A DNA stretch of 64,000 nucleotides from MWBF01 sp964614645 (GTDB lineage Bacteria > Chloroflexota > Anaerolineae > CG2-30-64-16). Positions 1 through 7,493 of this stretch are shown in pieces (position 1 is the first letter of the stretch; each line of letters opens with the position of its first letter). The stretch is from the NCBI GenBank assembly GCA_964614645.1, contig CAZTMA010000007.1:6587-70586 (forward strand). Reading direction: 5' to 3'. The notes under the pieces are model-generated. The model did not search any database, had not been told where the DNA came from, and saw nothing but the letters and a program-made list of their open reading frames with translations. The position numbers were made by a program, and so were the translations under genes.

Positions 1-186
1 CGTCGTCGCGATGCCCTTAGCCGCCGCGTTGAGGATCACGCGATAGTCGGCCCGGCTCAACATCACGAACAGGAAGAGCAGCGCCAGCAACAGTGCCGCC
101 AGCAGCCAATAGGGCAGCCGCGCCAGCCAGTTGGTGACAGGCACGAGGCGCGACTCGCGCGGGGCGGTGCGAAAGCCGGATGTCAT
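1..186 (-). CDS. Amino-acid ABC transporter permease (N-terminal part)
   Basis: The reading frame starts with ATG at 186 on the minus strand and runs off the left edge, giving 62 residues. A cytoplasmic stretch is followed by a hydrophobic segment (about residues 25-44) and then the sequence DYRVILNAAAKGIATT, which matches the region just before the first conserved helices of HisM/GlnP-type permeases. It lies directly downstream of the type-3 solute-binding protein on the same strand, so it is probably the membrane partner of that protein. The gene is partial only because the window ends. Confidence 0.75.
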   Translation of the reverse strand, partial: MTSGFRTAPRESRLVPVTNWLARLPYWLLAALLLALLFLFVMLSRADYRVILNAAAKGIATT

Positions 187-201
187 GGCAGTGGGCAAAC
201 C

Positions 202-300
202 GTTACAGGTTCAAAGGTTGCAGGTTGCAGGTTACAGTATGAGGGTCGAGAATATGTCCTCCGGGCCCAAACCTGCAACCTGCAACCTTCCAACTTGCAG
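202..300. repeat. Intergenic GGTTGCAGGTT hairpin repeat
   Basis: A 20-base inverted repeat (215-234 against 269-289) is built from the word GGTTGCAGGTT and its complement. The same words recur at 19799-19880 and 39978-40094. It sits between the binding-protein gene and its permease, where it could act as an mRNA processing or partial termination site; that role is inference. Confidence 0.7.
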
Positions 301-301
301 C

Positions 302-1990
302 CTACTCCGCGGCCGGGTTGTACATGAAGAACCAGCGCGTGTTCAGGTGATCGATGAACCCATCCGCCTTCATGGTCTCCAGGGCGGCATTGAAGGGCTC
401 GACGAGAGGGGAGCCGGGAGTGAAGATGAAGCCGAACTCCTCCGTGCCCAACGGCTCACCGACGAGCTTGAGCCGGTCCGGGTTGGCCCCGATGTAGCCG
501 CGCGACGACGCCGCATCCATCAGCACCAGGTCCACATCTCCCGCCAGCAGCGCCTGCACCGCGGCCCCGAACGTCTCGAACAGCTTGATGCGCGGGTTCT
601 GCTCGTCGCCGTCCAGCACCTCGTACACCGCCACGTAGAAGTTCGTCGTCCCAGCCTGCGACCCGATCAGCAGCTCCCCGTCCGCCGCAAACGCTGCCGC
701 ATCCGTGAAGCGCGTCTCGTCCGCCCTGACCAGCATGTGCTGCTGCGACACCAGGTACGGCGCCGAGAAGTCCACCTGCGTCGCCCGCTCCTCCGTGATC
801 GTGATGCCGTCCATGCCCACGTCGAACTGCCCGTCCTGCACCGCCTGGATCATGGCGTCCCACGACACCGTGCTCCATTCCACCGCACAGTTCAGCCGCC
901 GGCAGATCTCGTTCACCGCCTCGTATTCCCACCCCACCGCTTCCCCCGTCACCGGGTCCACGAAGTTCAGCGGCGGATACGCATTCTCCGTCACCGCCCG
1001 TACGGGCTGGCCCTGCAAGTCGGCCAGCTGATCATACTGGTCCTGGGCGTTCGGATCGGTCAGGAAGAACCATTTGTTGTTCAGGTAGTCCAGGTAGCCG
1101 TCCGCGTCCATCTGCGCCAGGGCGGCATTGAAGGGCTCGACGAGGGGGGAGCCGGGAGTGAAGATGAAGCCGAACTCCTCCGTGCCCAACGGCTCACCGA
1201 CGAGCTTGAGCCGGTCCGGGTTGGCCCCGATGTAGCCGCGCGACGACGCCGCATCCATCAGCACCAGGTCCACATCTCCCGCCAGCAGCGCCTGCACCGC
1301 GGCCCCGAACGTCTCGAACAGCTTGATGCGCGGGTTCTGCTCGTCGCCGTCCAGCACCTCGTACACCGCCACGTAGAAGTTCGTCGTCCCAGCCTGCGAC
1401 CCGATCAGCAGCTCCCCGTCCGCCGCAAACGCTGCCGCATCCGTGAAGCGCGTCTCGTCCGCCCTGACCAGCATGTGCTGCTGCGACACCAGGTACGGCG
1501 CCGAGAAGTCCACCTGCGTCGCCCGCTCCTCCGTGATCGTGATGCCGTCCATGCCCACGTCGAACTGCCCGTCCTGCACCGCCTGGATCATGGCGTCCCA
1601 CGACACCGTGCTCCATTCCACCGCACAGTTCAGCCGCCGGCAGATCTCGTTCACCGCCTCGTATTCCCACCCCACCGCTTCCCCCGTCACCGGGTCCACG
1701 AAGTTCAGCGGCGGATACGCATTCTCCGTCACCGCCCGCACCGCTTGTCCGCCGAGGTTCGGCAGGCGCAGCGTACTGGCAGCGTCCACCGGCGGGGCCT
1801 CAGGTTCCGGTGCGGCCGGTTCCGCAGCCGCAGTGGGTTCAGCCGCTTCGGTAGGTGCCGCGGTAGGTTCTGCGGCCGCAATGGGTTCTGCGGCTTCCGG
1901 CGCTGGCGCAACCGGCGCCACCGGCATACACGCAGTCATGACCAGGCTGACCAGAATCAGCAAGGCAACAAATGGTAGACCTTTTCTCAT
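302..1990 (-). CDS. Polar amino-acid ABC transporter binding lipoprotein with two tandem SBP_bac_3 domains
   Basis: This 562-residue exported lipoprotein has a signal peptide with a lipobox ending at Cys21 (LVMTAC) and then a low-complexity Ala/Pro/Glu linker to about residue 75. Two type-3 periplasmic amino-acid binding domains follow. Residues about 85-291 and 331-537 are the same sequence, beginning PVRAVTENAYPPLNFVDP, whereas family members normally carry one domain of about 230 residues. A good ribosome site (GGAGGTG) lies six bases before the ATG. The permease start follows downstream, so this is the ligand-capture subunit of an amino-acid importer. Two identical sites could raise capture near the permease; the copies may also reflect very recent duplication or an assembly artefact. 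Confidence 0.9.
   Translation of the reverse strand: MRKGLPFVALLILVSLVMTACMPVAPVAPAPEAAEPIAAAEPTAAPTEAAEPTAAAEPAAPEPEAPPVDAASTLRLPNLGGQAVRAVTENAYPPLNFVDPVTGEAVGWEYEAVNEICRRLNCAVEWSTVSWDAMIQAVQDGQFDVGMDGITITEERATQVDFSAPYLVSQQHMLVRADETRFTDAAAFAADGELLIGSQAGTTNFYVAVYEVLDGDEQNPRIKLFETFGAAVQALLAGDVDLVLMDAASSRGYIGANPDRLKLVGEPLGTEEFGFIFTPGSPLVEPFNAALAQMDADGYLDYLNNKWFFLTDPNAQDQYDQLADLQGQPVRAVTENAYPPLNFVDPVTGEAVGWEYEAVNEICRRLNCAVEWSTVSWDAMIQAVQDGQFDVGMDGITITEERATQVDFSAPYLVSQQHMLVRADETRFTDAAAFAADGELLIGSQAGTTNFYVAVYEVLDGDEQNPRIKLFETFGAAVQALLAGDVDLVLMDAASSRGYIGANPDRLKLVGEPLGTEEFGFIFTPGSPLVEPFNAALETMKADGFIDHLNTRWFFMYNPAAE
379..1738. repeat. Tandem 738-bp duplication inside the binding-protein gene
   Basis: Bases 379-1000 and 1117-1738 are the same 622-bp sequence at a fixed offset of 738 bp (246 codons); the only difference noticed is an A/G near 407/1145. 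The unrelated linker at 1001-1116 separates them. Identity at third codon positions means the duplication or a gene conversion is very recent. Confidence 0.9.
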
Positions 1991-2076
1991 GCTTCACCTC
2001 CTGCACATTTCACAGGTGAATTGTACCGCCGTTGAGGGTGGTCGTCAAAAGGGGTTTGCGGGGGGGGGCGCGGCCC

Positions 2077-2739
2077 TTACTCCACCGTGACCAGGGGGCG
2101 CAGTGTCGCCAGCTTGGCCTCCCCAATGCCGTCCACGCGCAGCAGGTCATCGACGCTGGCATAGGGCCGGCCCGCCACAATCTTCTGCGCGGTGGCCTCG
2201 CCGATGCCCGGCAGCGTGTCCAGTTCGGCCGGCGATGCTGTGTTGAGATTGACCAGCGCTGGTGCGCCGGAGGAGGGGGTCGCGCCTGCGGTGACGCCGC
2301 TCAGCATGCGCAGCGGCGCAGTCGAGACAGGCGGGGGTTCGGCTGCACCGGCCGGCGCGACCGTCGAGCCGGGCGCCGCGCGGCGCGGCACATACACCTG
2401 CACATGGTCATCCAGCAGTATGGCCTTGTTGATGCGATCGAGGTCTGCGTCATCTGTGGGGCCACCCGCGGCCGCAATCGCATCTGCGACGAGGCTGCCC
2501 GGCGCAAGCCGGTAGACGGCGGGGCGGCGCACCGCGCCTGCCACATCGACGTGCAGCAGGCCGGGAGTCGGCGTCGGTGATGGGGCCGGGGTGAGTGTTG
2601 GTGTCGGAGGTGGCAGGATTTCGATCGGCTTCGTTGCCGGCCTGCGGCCCAGAAAAACAACCACAGCCAGGATGACCAGCCAGACAAGCGAAAGCCCGAT
2701 GTAGCCCAGCCACGACGACACGCGATCAGGGGCCTTCAT
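2077..2739 (-). CDS. comEA: ComEA-like membrane-anchored DNA-binding protein (SLBB + helix-hairpin-helix)
   Basis: The 220-residue protein has a single N-terminal membrane segment (about residues 11-31), a Pro/Thr-rich spacer, an SLBB domain (about 61-117, beginning LLHVDVAGAVRRPAVYRL) and a C-terminal pair of helix-hairpin-helix motifs (about 160-220; LDTLPGIGEATAQKIV and LRVDGIGEAKLATL). This is the usual architecture of ComEA, which binds double-stranded DNA at the cell surface during transformation. No other competence gene is next to it, so a general DNA-binding role cannot be excluded. Confidence 0.88.
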   Translation of the reverse strand: MKAPDRVSSWLGYIGLSLVWLVILAVVVFLGRRPATKPIEILPPPTPTLTPAPSPTPTPGLLHVDVAGAVRRPAVYRLAPGSLVADAIAAAGGPTDDADLDRINKAILLDDHVQVYVPRRAAPGSTVAPAGAAEPPPVSTAPLRMLSGVTAGATPSSGAPALVNLNTASPAELDTLPGIGEATAQKIVAGRPYASVDDLLRVDGIGEAKLATLRPLVTVE

Positions 2740-2802
2740 GGTGCACCTCTCGGTGAGTCAGCGATGTGCGTGCCCGTCCAGTATACGCCGGTCGCGGCCA
2801 GT

Positions 2803-2830
2803 GTGACAAATGCGTGCCGTGTGCTATAAT
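2803..2830 (+). promoter_or_regulatory. Sigma-70-like promoter, probably leaderless
   Basis: GTGACA at 2803-2808, a 16-base spacer and a perfect TATAAT at 2825-2830. Transcription would begin at or next to the ATG at 2838, and no Shine-Dalgarno sequence is present. Confidence 0.65.
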
Positions 2831-2837
2831 ATGGTTT

Positions 2838-4451
2838 ATGACTGCGGAATCGAAAGTGCTCACCGGGCTGATGGAGCGTCGGGCGCTGGAAGCCGAGTTT
2901 GCCCGCCTGACGGCGATGACAGACCCGGCCGAGCAAGAACAGCAGGCGGCGGCCATCGCAGCCCATGGGCATACGGCGCTGACGTTTCTCCTGTCCTTGC
3001 TGGACACCGATGATCCGCTCGTGCGCGGCAGGTTGGGCCTGATAGCCCTGCACCTGCCCCGCGAACAGGTGGTTGCGGCGCTTCGCAGTGCGGCCGGCGG
3101 TGCAGGGGCGCGGCCCAACACGGATGTCGACCGGGTGCGGATCAGCGCCATCATCATCCTTGATCGTTTCCTCGGTGAGCCGGTAGATGAATTGACCGCG
3201 GCCGGCGCAGGCGACCCTGATCGGGTCGCGCACCAGTCCTTGCAGGAACTCAGCCGGGCCATGCAGCAGGACCCGGCCTCGATACTCGAATACCTGACCC
3301 AGCTCGCGCAGCAGCCGCCCGACGTGCCGCATATGCTGCTGGCGGCCATCCCGGAGAGCGGGAACGGCTGGCAGATGATTGCCCTGCTGCGCATGTTCGC
3401 CCAGGAGCACGATCAGGCGCTGGCGCGCGGTGCGCTGGAGCAGTTGAGTCGCATCCGGTCGCAGGCAGCCGCACGGGCCCTGACGAGCCTGGCCGCGACG
3501 CTGCCTCCGCCGCTCGCCGTCCTGGCTGAGCGCGGGCGGCGCAAGGTTCAGATGAGCGTCGGGGTAGGCCGCGCGACCCCGGAGCCTGACCCCGCGCCGT
3601 GGTATGCGCCGGGGTGCGCCTGGCGGGTCCTGGTGTCGCCGGTTGAGGGTGCGGGCACGCAGCTCGTCTGGTTTGTCGGTCAGGCAGCGGACGTTACGAC
3701 GGCCGTCTCTCTCGCGGTCGTCACGGATGCCGCGCACGGGGTGCACTACGCCACCCTCAGGCAGAGTGCGGATATCCTCAAATTGCCGCCGCCGGCCGAT
3801 AGCGGTACACTGCACCGCACCCAGGCCGCGGGCGGCAGCGCGGTCCTGCTGGTCGAAGCCTCGCTGCAGGCGGGCCGCCAGCTCATCCGCGAGGCGCTGG
3901 CCCTCCACTGGGCGCAGGGGACGCTGCCGCCGTTCGAGTATCGCCTGTTCAACCCGCTCATCTGGTTGGCCGAGCCGCTGCCCGGGACCGACCTCGACAC
4001 CGCAGACACCGCCGCGCCCGCTATCGAGCCCGCGCCGGATCGCGCGGCCATTGCAGGTCTGCTCGACCATCCGGCGTTTGCGACGTGGTTCTGGCCCCTG
4101 ACCGAGCTGCCGGCCGGGCAGATGGACGGCCCGGAGGCCCGCGCGAGCCTGATTACACATATCGCGGCCACGCAGTTTGGCCCCGAGATAAAAGCAGGGT
4201 ATGCTAAGAACCTGCAGAAGATGGCACGCTGGTTGCTTCTGGCGGGAGATGTTGAGACGGCAGCAGTCGCGCAGGCCGCCACGGACGATGTACAGGCGCA
4301 GCCCGCCGAGGAGTCCATCTTCCTGCGGCGCCTGATCGGCATCGGCCTTGATTTCGCGCTGGCGCAGCGGACAGTTTTCACCCGGCAAGCGCGGGGCAAG
4401 CGCGCCAGGCACTTACGACGTCCGCCTGAGCCTGAATCTGACAAATCCTAA
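2838..4451 (+). CDS. HEAT-like repeat protein of unknown function
   Basis: The protein has 537 residues when started at ATG 2838; upstream in-frame codons lie in the promoter and are not expected to be translated. The N-terminal half is rich in short amphipathic helices such as HTALTFLLSLLDTDDPLVRGRLGLIAL, here named only by its first residues HTALTFLLSL, a pattern seen in HEAT-type solenoids. The C-terminal half (after about residue 240) has a mixed composition I do not recognise. No signal peptide, membrane segment or catalytic motif was found. It precedes tatA by 49 bases. A scaffold or protein-binding role is inference. Confidence 0.6.
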   Translation: MTAESKVLTGLMERRALEAEFARLTAMTDPAEQEQQAAAIAAHGHTALTFLLSLLDTDDPLVRGRLGLIALHLPREQVVAALRSAAGGAGARPNTDVDRVRISAIIILDRFLGEPVDELTAAGAGDPDRVAHQSLQELSRAMQQDPASILEYLTQLAQQPPDVPHMLLAAIPESGNGWQMIALLRMFAQEHDQALARGALEQLSRIRSQAAARALTSLAATLPPPLAVLAERGRRKVQMSVGVGRATPEPDPAPWYAPGCAWRVLVSPVEGAGTQLVWFVGQAADVTTAVSLAVVTDAAHGVHYATLRQSADILKLPPPADSGTLHRTQAAGGSAVLLVEASLQAGRQLIREALALHWAQGTLPPFEYRLFNPLIWLAEPLPGTDLDTADTAAPAIEPAPDRAAIAGLLDHPAFATWFWPLTELPAGQMDGPEARASLITHIAATQFGPEIKAGYAKNLQKMARWLLLAGDVETAAVAQAATDDVQAQPAEESIFLRRLIGIGLDFALAQRTVFTRQARGKRARHLRRPPEPESDKS

Positions 4452-4500
4452 CGCCTGACCTGAATGCAGGCGCAGTACCAATATCCTCAAGGAGTGTTCA

Positions 4501-4689
4501 ATGTTCAACCTAGGTGGTTGGGAGTGGGTCATCCTCCTGGTCATTGTCCTCATCGTGTTCGGCGTGGGCCGGCTGCCTGAAATCGGCGGCGCGATCGGCA
4601 AGAGCATTCGTGAGTTCCGCCAGGCATCTCGGGACGAAAACGCGATCGAGAAAGCGGCGGACAAGCCCACGGACGAGAAGGTCTCCTGA
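4501..4689 (+). CDS. tatA: Sec-independent translocase protein TatA
   Basis: The 62-residue protein has the TatA/E plan: a short periplasmic N-terminus, one membrane helix (about residues 5-22), the FGVGRLPEIG hinge, and an amphipathic helix ending in a charged tail. TatA forms the pore-like assembly that exports folded, often cofactor-bearing proteins. An AAGGAG ribosome site lies just upstream. No tatC is in the window. The aspartate-rich C-terminus and short length are ordinary for the family. Confidence 0.92.
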   Translation: MFNLGGWEWVILLVIVLIVFGVGRLPEIGGAIGKSIREFRQASRDENAIEKAADKPTDEKVS

Positions 4690-4779
4690 TCCGGGCCACG
4701 TGAGGCGCGCGGTGTGAACACCCGCGCAGGCGCGCCCTTGCACTGTGCGCCTCATGCCCGGAAAGAGCCATAGTTACCG

Positions 4780-5967
4780 GTGGCGATGGACCCTCCTGTC
4801 TCTCCACAGCCCGTCTCCTTCTCATGGCAAGCTCCCGAGGAACAACGGCGCGTGCAGGAGTTAGCCGCGCTCTACGCCGTCTCCGCAGCCATGAACCGGG
4901 CCCTGAACGAGCAGGCGGCCCTATCTGAAGCCCTCCAGGAAGTCCTCGCCGTCCTGGCGCTTGACAGCGGCAAGATCTACCTGCTGGATCGCCTGAGCGG
5001 TGAGTTGGCCCTCGCGGCCGCCGAGGGCGACCTCTCCCTGTTTGACCCGACCGAAACAACCATCACGCCCGGAGAATGCCTCTGCGGGCAGGCGCTGCTG
5101 CACGGGCAGGCGTTGCAGGCCGCGGACGTGGTCACCGACGCGCGCATCGTGCGCGAAGGCTGCCGGTGCCATGGCGCGCACGCGTGCGCAGTCGTGCCGC
5201 TGCACGCCAGAGAACAGACTCTCGGCGTGTTGCACATTGCAGCGCGGCGGCTGGTCACCTTCTCCGACACCGATATGGCCCTCCTGCGTTCGATTGCCAC
5301 GCAGATCGGCACGGCGGTCGATAACATGCGGCTGCGCGAGGAAGCCCGGCGCGCCGAAGCCCTGGCAACATTGGTGCAGGAGATGCACCACCGCATCAAG
5401 AACAATCTGCAGACCGTCGCCGACCTGTTGAGCCTGGAGATGTCCTCCAGCCCCAGCCCCGCGGCGCGGCGCAGCCTGCGCGACAGCGTGACGCGCATCA
5501 AGAGCATCGCCGCGGTCCACGAGCTGCTGTCGGCGGACCAGGTGCGGCTGACCGACATCACCGAGCTGGCGCGGCAGGTGTGCGACATCTCGCTGCGTCA
5601 TCTCGTGCGCCCCGACCGCCCGGTGCAGGCCGAAGTGACCGGCACGGCCATCTATCTGCCCTCGAAACAGGCAACGGCCTTTGCACTGGTGATGAATGAG
5701 CTGATTGCCAACGCATTGGAGCACGCGTTCAGCCTCAGCGTGCGCGGCGGACAGCTCCACATCGACCTCGCCCAGGATGGACCCCAGGTCACGGTGACGG
5801 TGCGCGACAACGGCCGCGGGCTGCCACCCGACTTCGACATCGAACGCGCACACGGGCTGGGCCTGCGCATCGCCCGCACGCTCGCCGAGAAGGACCTGGC
5901 GGGCACGCTGCGCCTGCACAATCTGCCGGAAGGCGGCAGCGAGGCGCGGCTGATGTTCTATAAATAG
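4780..5967 (+). CDS. GAF-domain sensor histidine kinase (HisKA_2 type)
   Basis: This cytoplasmic kinase of 395 residues carries an N-terminal GAF-like sensor domain (about 45-190) containing a cysteine cluster (ECLCG near 95 and GCRCHGAHAC near 127-136), a HisKA_2 dimerisation and phosphoacceptor segment (MHHRIKNNLQT near 202-212) and a HATPase domain with an N box (MNELIANALEHAF) and G box (DNGRGLP). HisKA_2 kinases often pair with ANTAR regulators, as in EutW/EutV, and such a regulator follows after nine bases. The cysteine-rich sensor could bind a metal, an Fe-S cluster or a redox signal; this is inference. GTG 4780 or ATG 4786 could be the start. Confidence 0.85.
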   Translation: MAMDPPVSPQPVSFSWQAPEEQRRVQELAALYAVSAAMNRALNEQAALSEALQEVLAVLALDSGKIYLLDRLSGELALAAAEGDLSLFDPTETTITPGECLCGQALLHGQALQAADVVTDARIVREGCRCHGAHACAVVPLHAREQTLGVLHIAARRLVTFSDTDMALLRSIATQIGTAVDNMRLREEARRAEALATLVQEMHHRIKNNLQTVADLLSLEMSSSPSPAARRSLRDSVTRIKSIAAVHELLSADQVRLTDITELARQVCDISLRHLVRPDRPVQAEVTGTAIYLPSKQATAFALVMNELIANALEHAFSLSVRGGQLHIDLAQDGPQVTVTVRDNGRGLPPDFDIERAHGLGLRIARTLAEKDLAGTLRLHNLPEGGSEARLMFYK

Positions 5968-5976
5968 AGAGGCGCC

Positions 5977-6555
5977 GTGGACCCGCTGCGCATCCTCATT
6001 GCCGACGATGAGAGCATCCGCCTGCTGAGCCTGCGGGAACAACTCCACGCGCTCGGTCACCAGGTGGTGGCCGAGGCGTCCACCGGCGCAGACGCGGTCA
6101 CGCTCGCCGCGGCCGCCGAGCCGGACCTGGCCATCATGGATATCAAGATGCCGGTCATGGACGGCATCGAGGCCGCCGAGCGCATCACCCGGGCGCGCCC
6201 CATCCCCATTATCCTGCTGACTGCATACAACGAAGCCCAACTCGTCGAGCGCGCCGCCCAGGCCAACATCTCGGCCTATCTGATGAAGCCGGTGGCTGAA
6301 GAAGACCTGCTGCCCGCGATTGCGCTGGCCCTGGCGCGCTTTCACGAATTCAAAGCCCTGCATCAGGAAGTCGCTGACCTGCGCGAGGCGCTCGAAGCCC
6401 GCAAGCTCATCGAGCGCGCCAAGGGCATCCTCATGCGGCGGTTGAACCTGACCGAGGAGGAAGCCTTCCGCCGGCTGCAGAAGCAGAGCCAGGACACCAA
6501 CCGCAGGCTCTCCGAGGTCGCACAGGCCCTGGTGACCGCGGATGCACTGCTGTAG
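5977..6555 (+). CDS. Response regulator with ANTAR RNA-binding output domain
   Basis: The 192-residue protein starts with GTG. Residues 1-120 form a receiver domain with the acidic pair at 10-11, the phosphoacceptor Asp55 (LAIMDIKMP) and the late Lys in SAYLMKP. Residues about 130-190 form an ANTAR domain (LIERAKGILMRRLNLTEEEA). ANTAR proteins are known to bind tandem hairpins in nascent RNA and prevent terminator formation. It is encoded just after the HisKA_2 kinase and 297 bases before the CODH/ACS genes, whose leader contains hairpins and a strong terminator. The pair is therefore a candidate switch for that locus. Confidence 0.92.
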   Translation: MDPLRILIADDESIRLLSLREQLHALGHQVVAEASTGADAVTLAAAAEPDLAIMDIKMPVMDGIEAAERITRARPIPIILLTAYNEAQLVERAAQANISAYLMKPVAEEDLLPAIALALARFHEFKALHQEVADLREALEARKLIERAKGILMRRLNLTEEEAFRRLQKQSQDTNRRLSEVAQALVTADALL

Positions 6556-6579
6556 GGTGGGGCGCGACGCCGGGCGGCT

Positions 6580-6608
6580 TTGTGAAAATACCTTCTAATT
6601 TGTATATG
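6580..6608 (+). promoter_or_regulatory. Candidate promoter of the CODH/ACS leader
   Basis: TTGTGA at 6580-6585, a 17-base spacer and TATATG at 6603-6608. It would place the transcription start near 6615, just ahead of the structured leader. Confidence 0.4.
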
Positions 6609-6626
6609 ACGCGCATCATATTGGGC

Positions 6627-6714
6627 GGGTCATTCGTAAAGTAAGCTATTTGCGAACGACCCATACTCTGCAGACTGATGACGGTCTGCAACCTTCCCAG
6701 GTGATGACAGCCTG
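6627..6714 (+). promoter_or_regulatory. Structured leader with two similar hairpins, possible ANTAR target
   Basis: Three hairpins can be drawn. The first has arms 6627-6640 and 6649-6662. The second is GCAGAC (6670-6675) with GTCTGC (6684-6689). The third is CAGG (6698-6701) with CCTG (6711-6714). The second and third both expose GATGAC in their loops, and the 3' arm of the third overlaps the 5' arm of the terminator that follows. This is the arrangement used by ANTAR antiterminators. Loop position 4 is the expected G, but position 1 is G where the known motif has A, and the third loop is seven bases, so the match is incomplete. Confidence 0.5.
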
Positions 6715-6743
6715 CTCCGCCACTGCGCGGGGCAGGCTTTTTT
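6709..6743 (+). terminator. Strong intrinsic terminator in the CODH/ACS leader
   Basis: A 12-bp stem (6709-6720 with 6727-6738, one G-T pair) closes a 6-base loop and is followed by a run of T. It lies 153 bases after the regulator gene and 110 bases before the first gene of the locus. It could end the kinase/regulator transcript, act as an attenuator for the downstream genes, or both. Confidence 0.85.
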
Positions 6744-6744
6744 G

Positions 6745-6800
6745 TTTGGCTATGATGCTCGTCATAGCCAAACCCACCACATCGTGCAAAACTGCACGAT
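6745..6800 (+). promoter_or_regulatory. Two further perfect hairpins after the leader terminator
   Basis: The first stem is 11 bp (6745-6755 with 6762-6772, loop TGCTCG). The second is 8 bp (ATCGTGCA 6781-6788 with TGCACGAT 6793-6800); ATCGTGCA recurs at 6811-6818, so alternative pairings are possible. No protein is encoded here. Function is unknown; mRNA stabilisation or a second regulatory fold are options. Confidence 0.55.
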
Positions 6801-6852
6801 ATAGGCCAGCATCGTGCAGCGGCCATTGCCATCCGCAGGTAGCGAGACAGAC

Positions 6853-7479
6853 ATGCGAACGTGTTGGGAAATCCGGCGTGAACTTCAAGCCATGCATCCC
6901 GGCAAGAACGGCTGGGTCGTGGCGTGCGCCGAATGCGCCATTTACTTGAGCTCCCAGGCGTGTTGGGAACAATGCGCAGGAAGCTCCTGTTGCTGCGCCC
7001 CCCTCTCCGTCACCTGCGACTTCTGCGAAATCTACATCGAACACCGGCGCGAAATTGCGGACCTGCGCGACGCGGAGCAAGCCAACTCCGCAGCAGGGGC
7101 CCGCCCCGAGCCGAGAAAGCCCTTAAACAGCCCCCTTGAAGGAGGTCAGCCACCCATGGAGAAAATCCAGTTCGGCGTGCCCACTCTCTGGGCCGATCAT
7201 CACACGCTGAAGGTGCGGGAAGCCCTGATGCAGTTGGCCGGCGTGCAGGACGTGATTGCCAGTTCCGCCTTCCGCATGGCCATCGTTTCCTACGACCCGG
7301 CCCTGGTCAATCCCGGCGTCATTATGGCCACACTGGATGAGGCCGGCTATCCCGTTGCCACCGATGGCACGAGTGTCATGACGCAACCTGTCCCCGTGCA
7401 GGATGGCCGCAAGGATCTTGCATGGGATCGCCTCGGCCTGCGCCAGACCCGCACCGACCTGCGGGATGCTAAGAAGTAG
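6853..7479 (+). CDS. Cys-rich protein fused to an HMA-like domain, first gene of the CODH/ACS locus
   Basis: The 208-residue frame has two parts. Residues 1-58 hold ten cysteines (4, 25, 28, 37, 41, 46-48, 55, 58) with two Cys-Trp-Glu motifs at 4-6 and 37-39, a pattern that suggests metal or Fe-S binding. Residues about 102-170 resemble a heavy-metal-associated ferredoxin-like fold but lack its CxxC pair. A strong ribosome site (GGAGG at 7140-7144) stands 11 bases before an in-frame ATG at 7156, so the second part may also be made alone. It ends 14 bases before cooS. Delivery of metal or redox sensing for CODH is inference; I do not recognise the full-length family. Confidence 0.7.
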   Translation: MRTCWEIRRELQAMHPGKNGWVVACAECAIYLSSQACWEQCAGSSCCCAPLSVTCDFCEIYIEHRREIADLRDAEQANSAAGARPEPRKPLNSPLEGGQPPMEKIQFGVPTLWADHHTLKVREALMQLAGVQDVIASSAFRMAIVSYDPALVNPGVIMATLDEAGYPVATDGTSVMTQPVPVQDGRKDLAWDRLGLRQTRTDLRDAKK

Positions 7480-7493
7480 AGGAGATAGATTTC

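Noticed and set aside
131..1978. Long plus-strand open frame (615 codons) opposite the binding-protein gene
   Set aside because: It is a GC-rich antisense shadow with repetitive Arg/His/Val composition and no recognisable domain; the minus-strand frame is a clear lipoprotein.
6701..6743. Cobalamin or molybdenum-cofactor riboswitch in the CODH/ACS leader
   Set aside because: CCGCCACTG resembles part of the B12 box, but the other conserved elements seen at 58190-58335 are missing; the segment is explained by the terminator stem.
6650..6949. 99-codon plus-strand frame through the leader
   Set aside because: It runs through the terminator and hairpins, has no ribosome site and no similarity I recognise; considered a chance frame.
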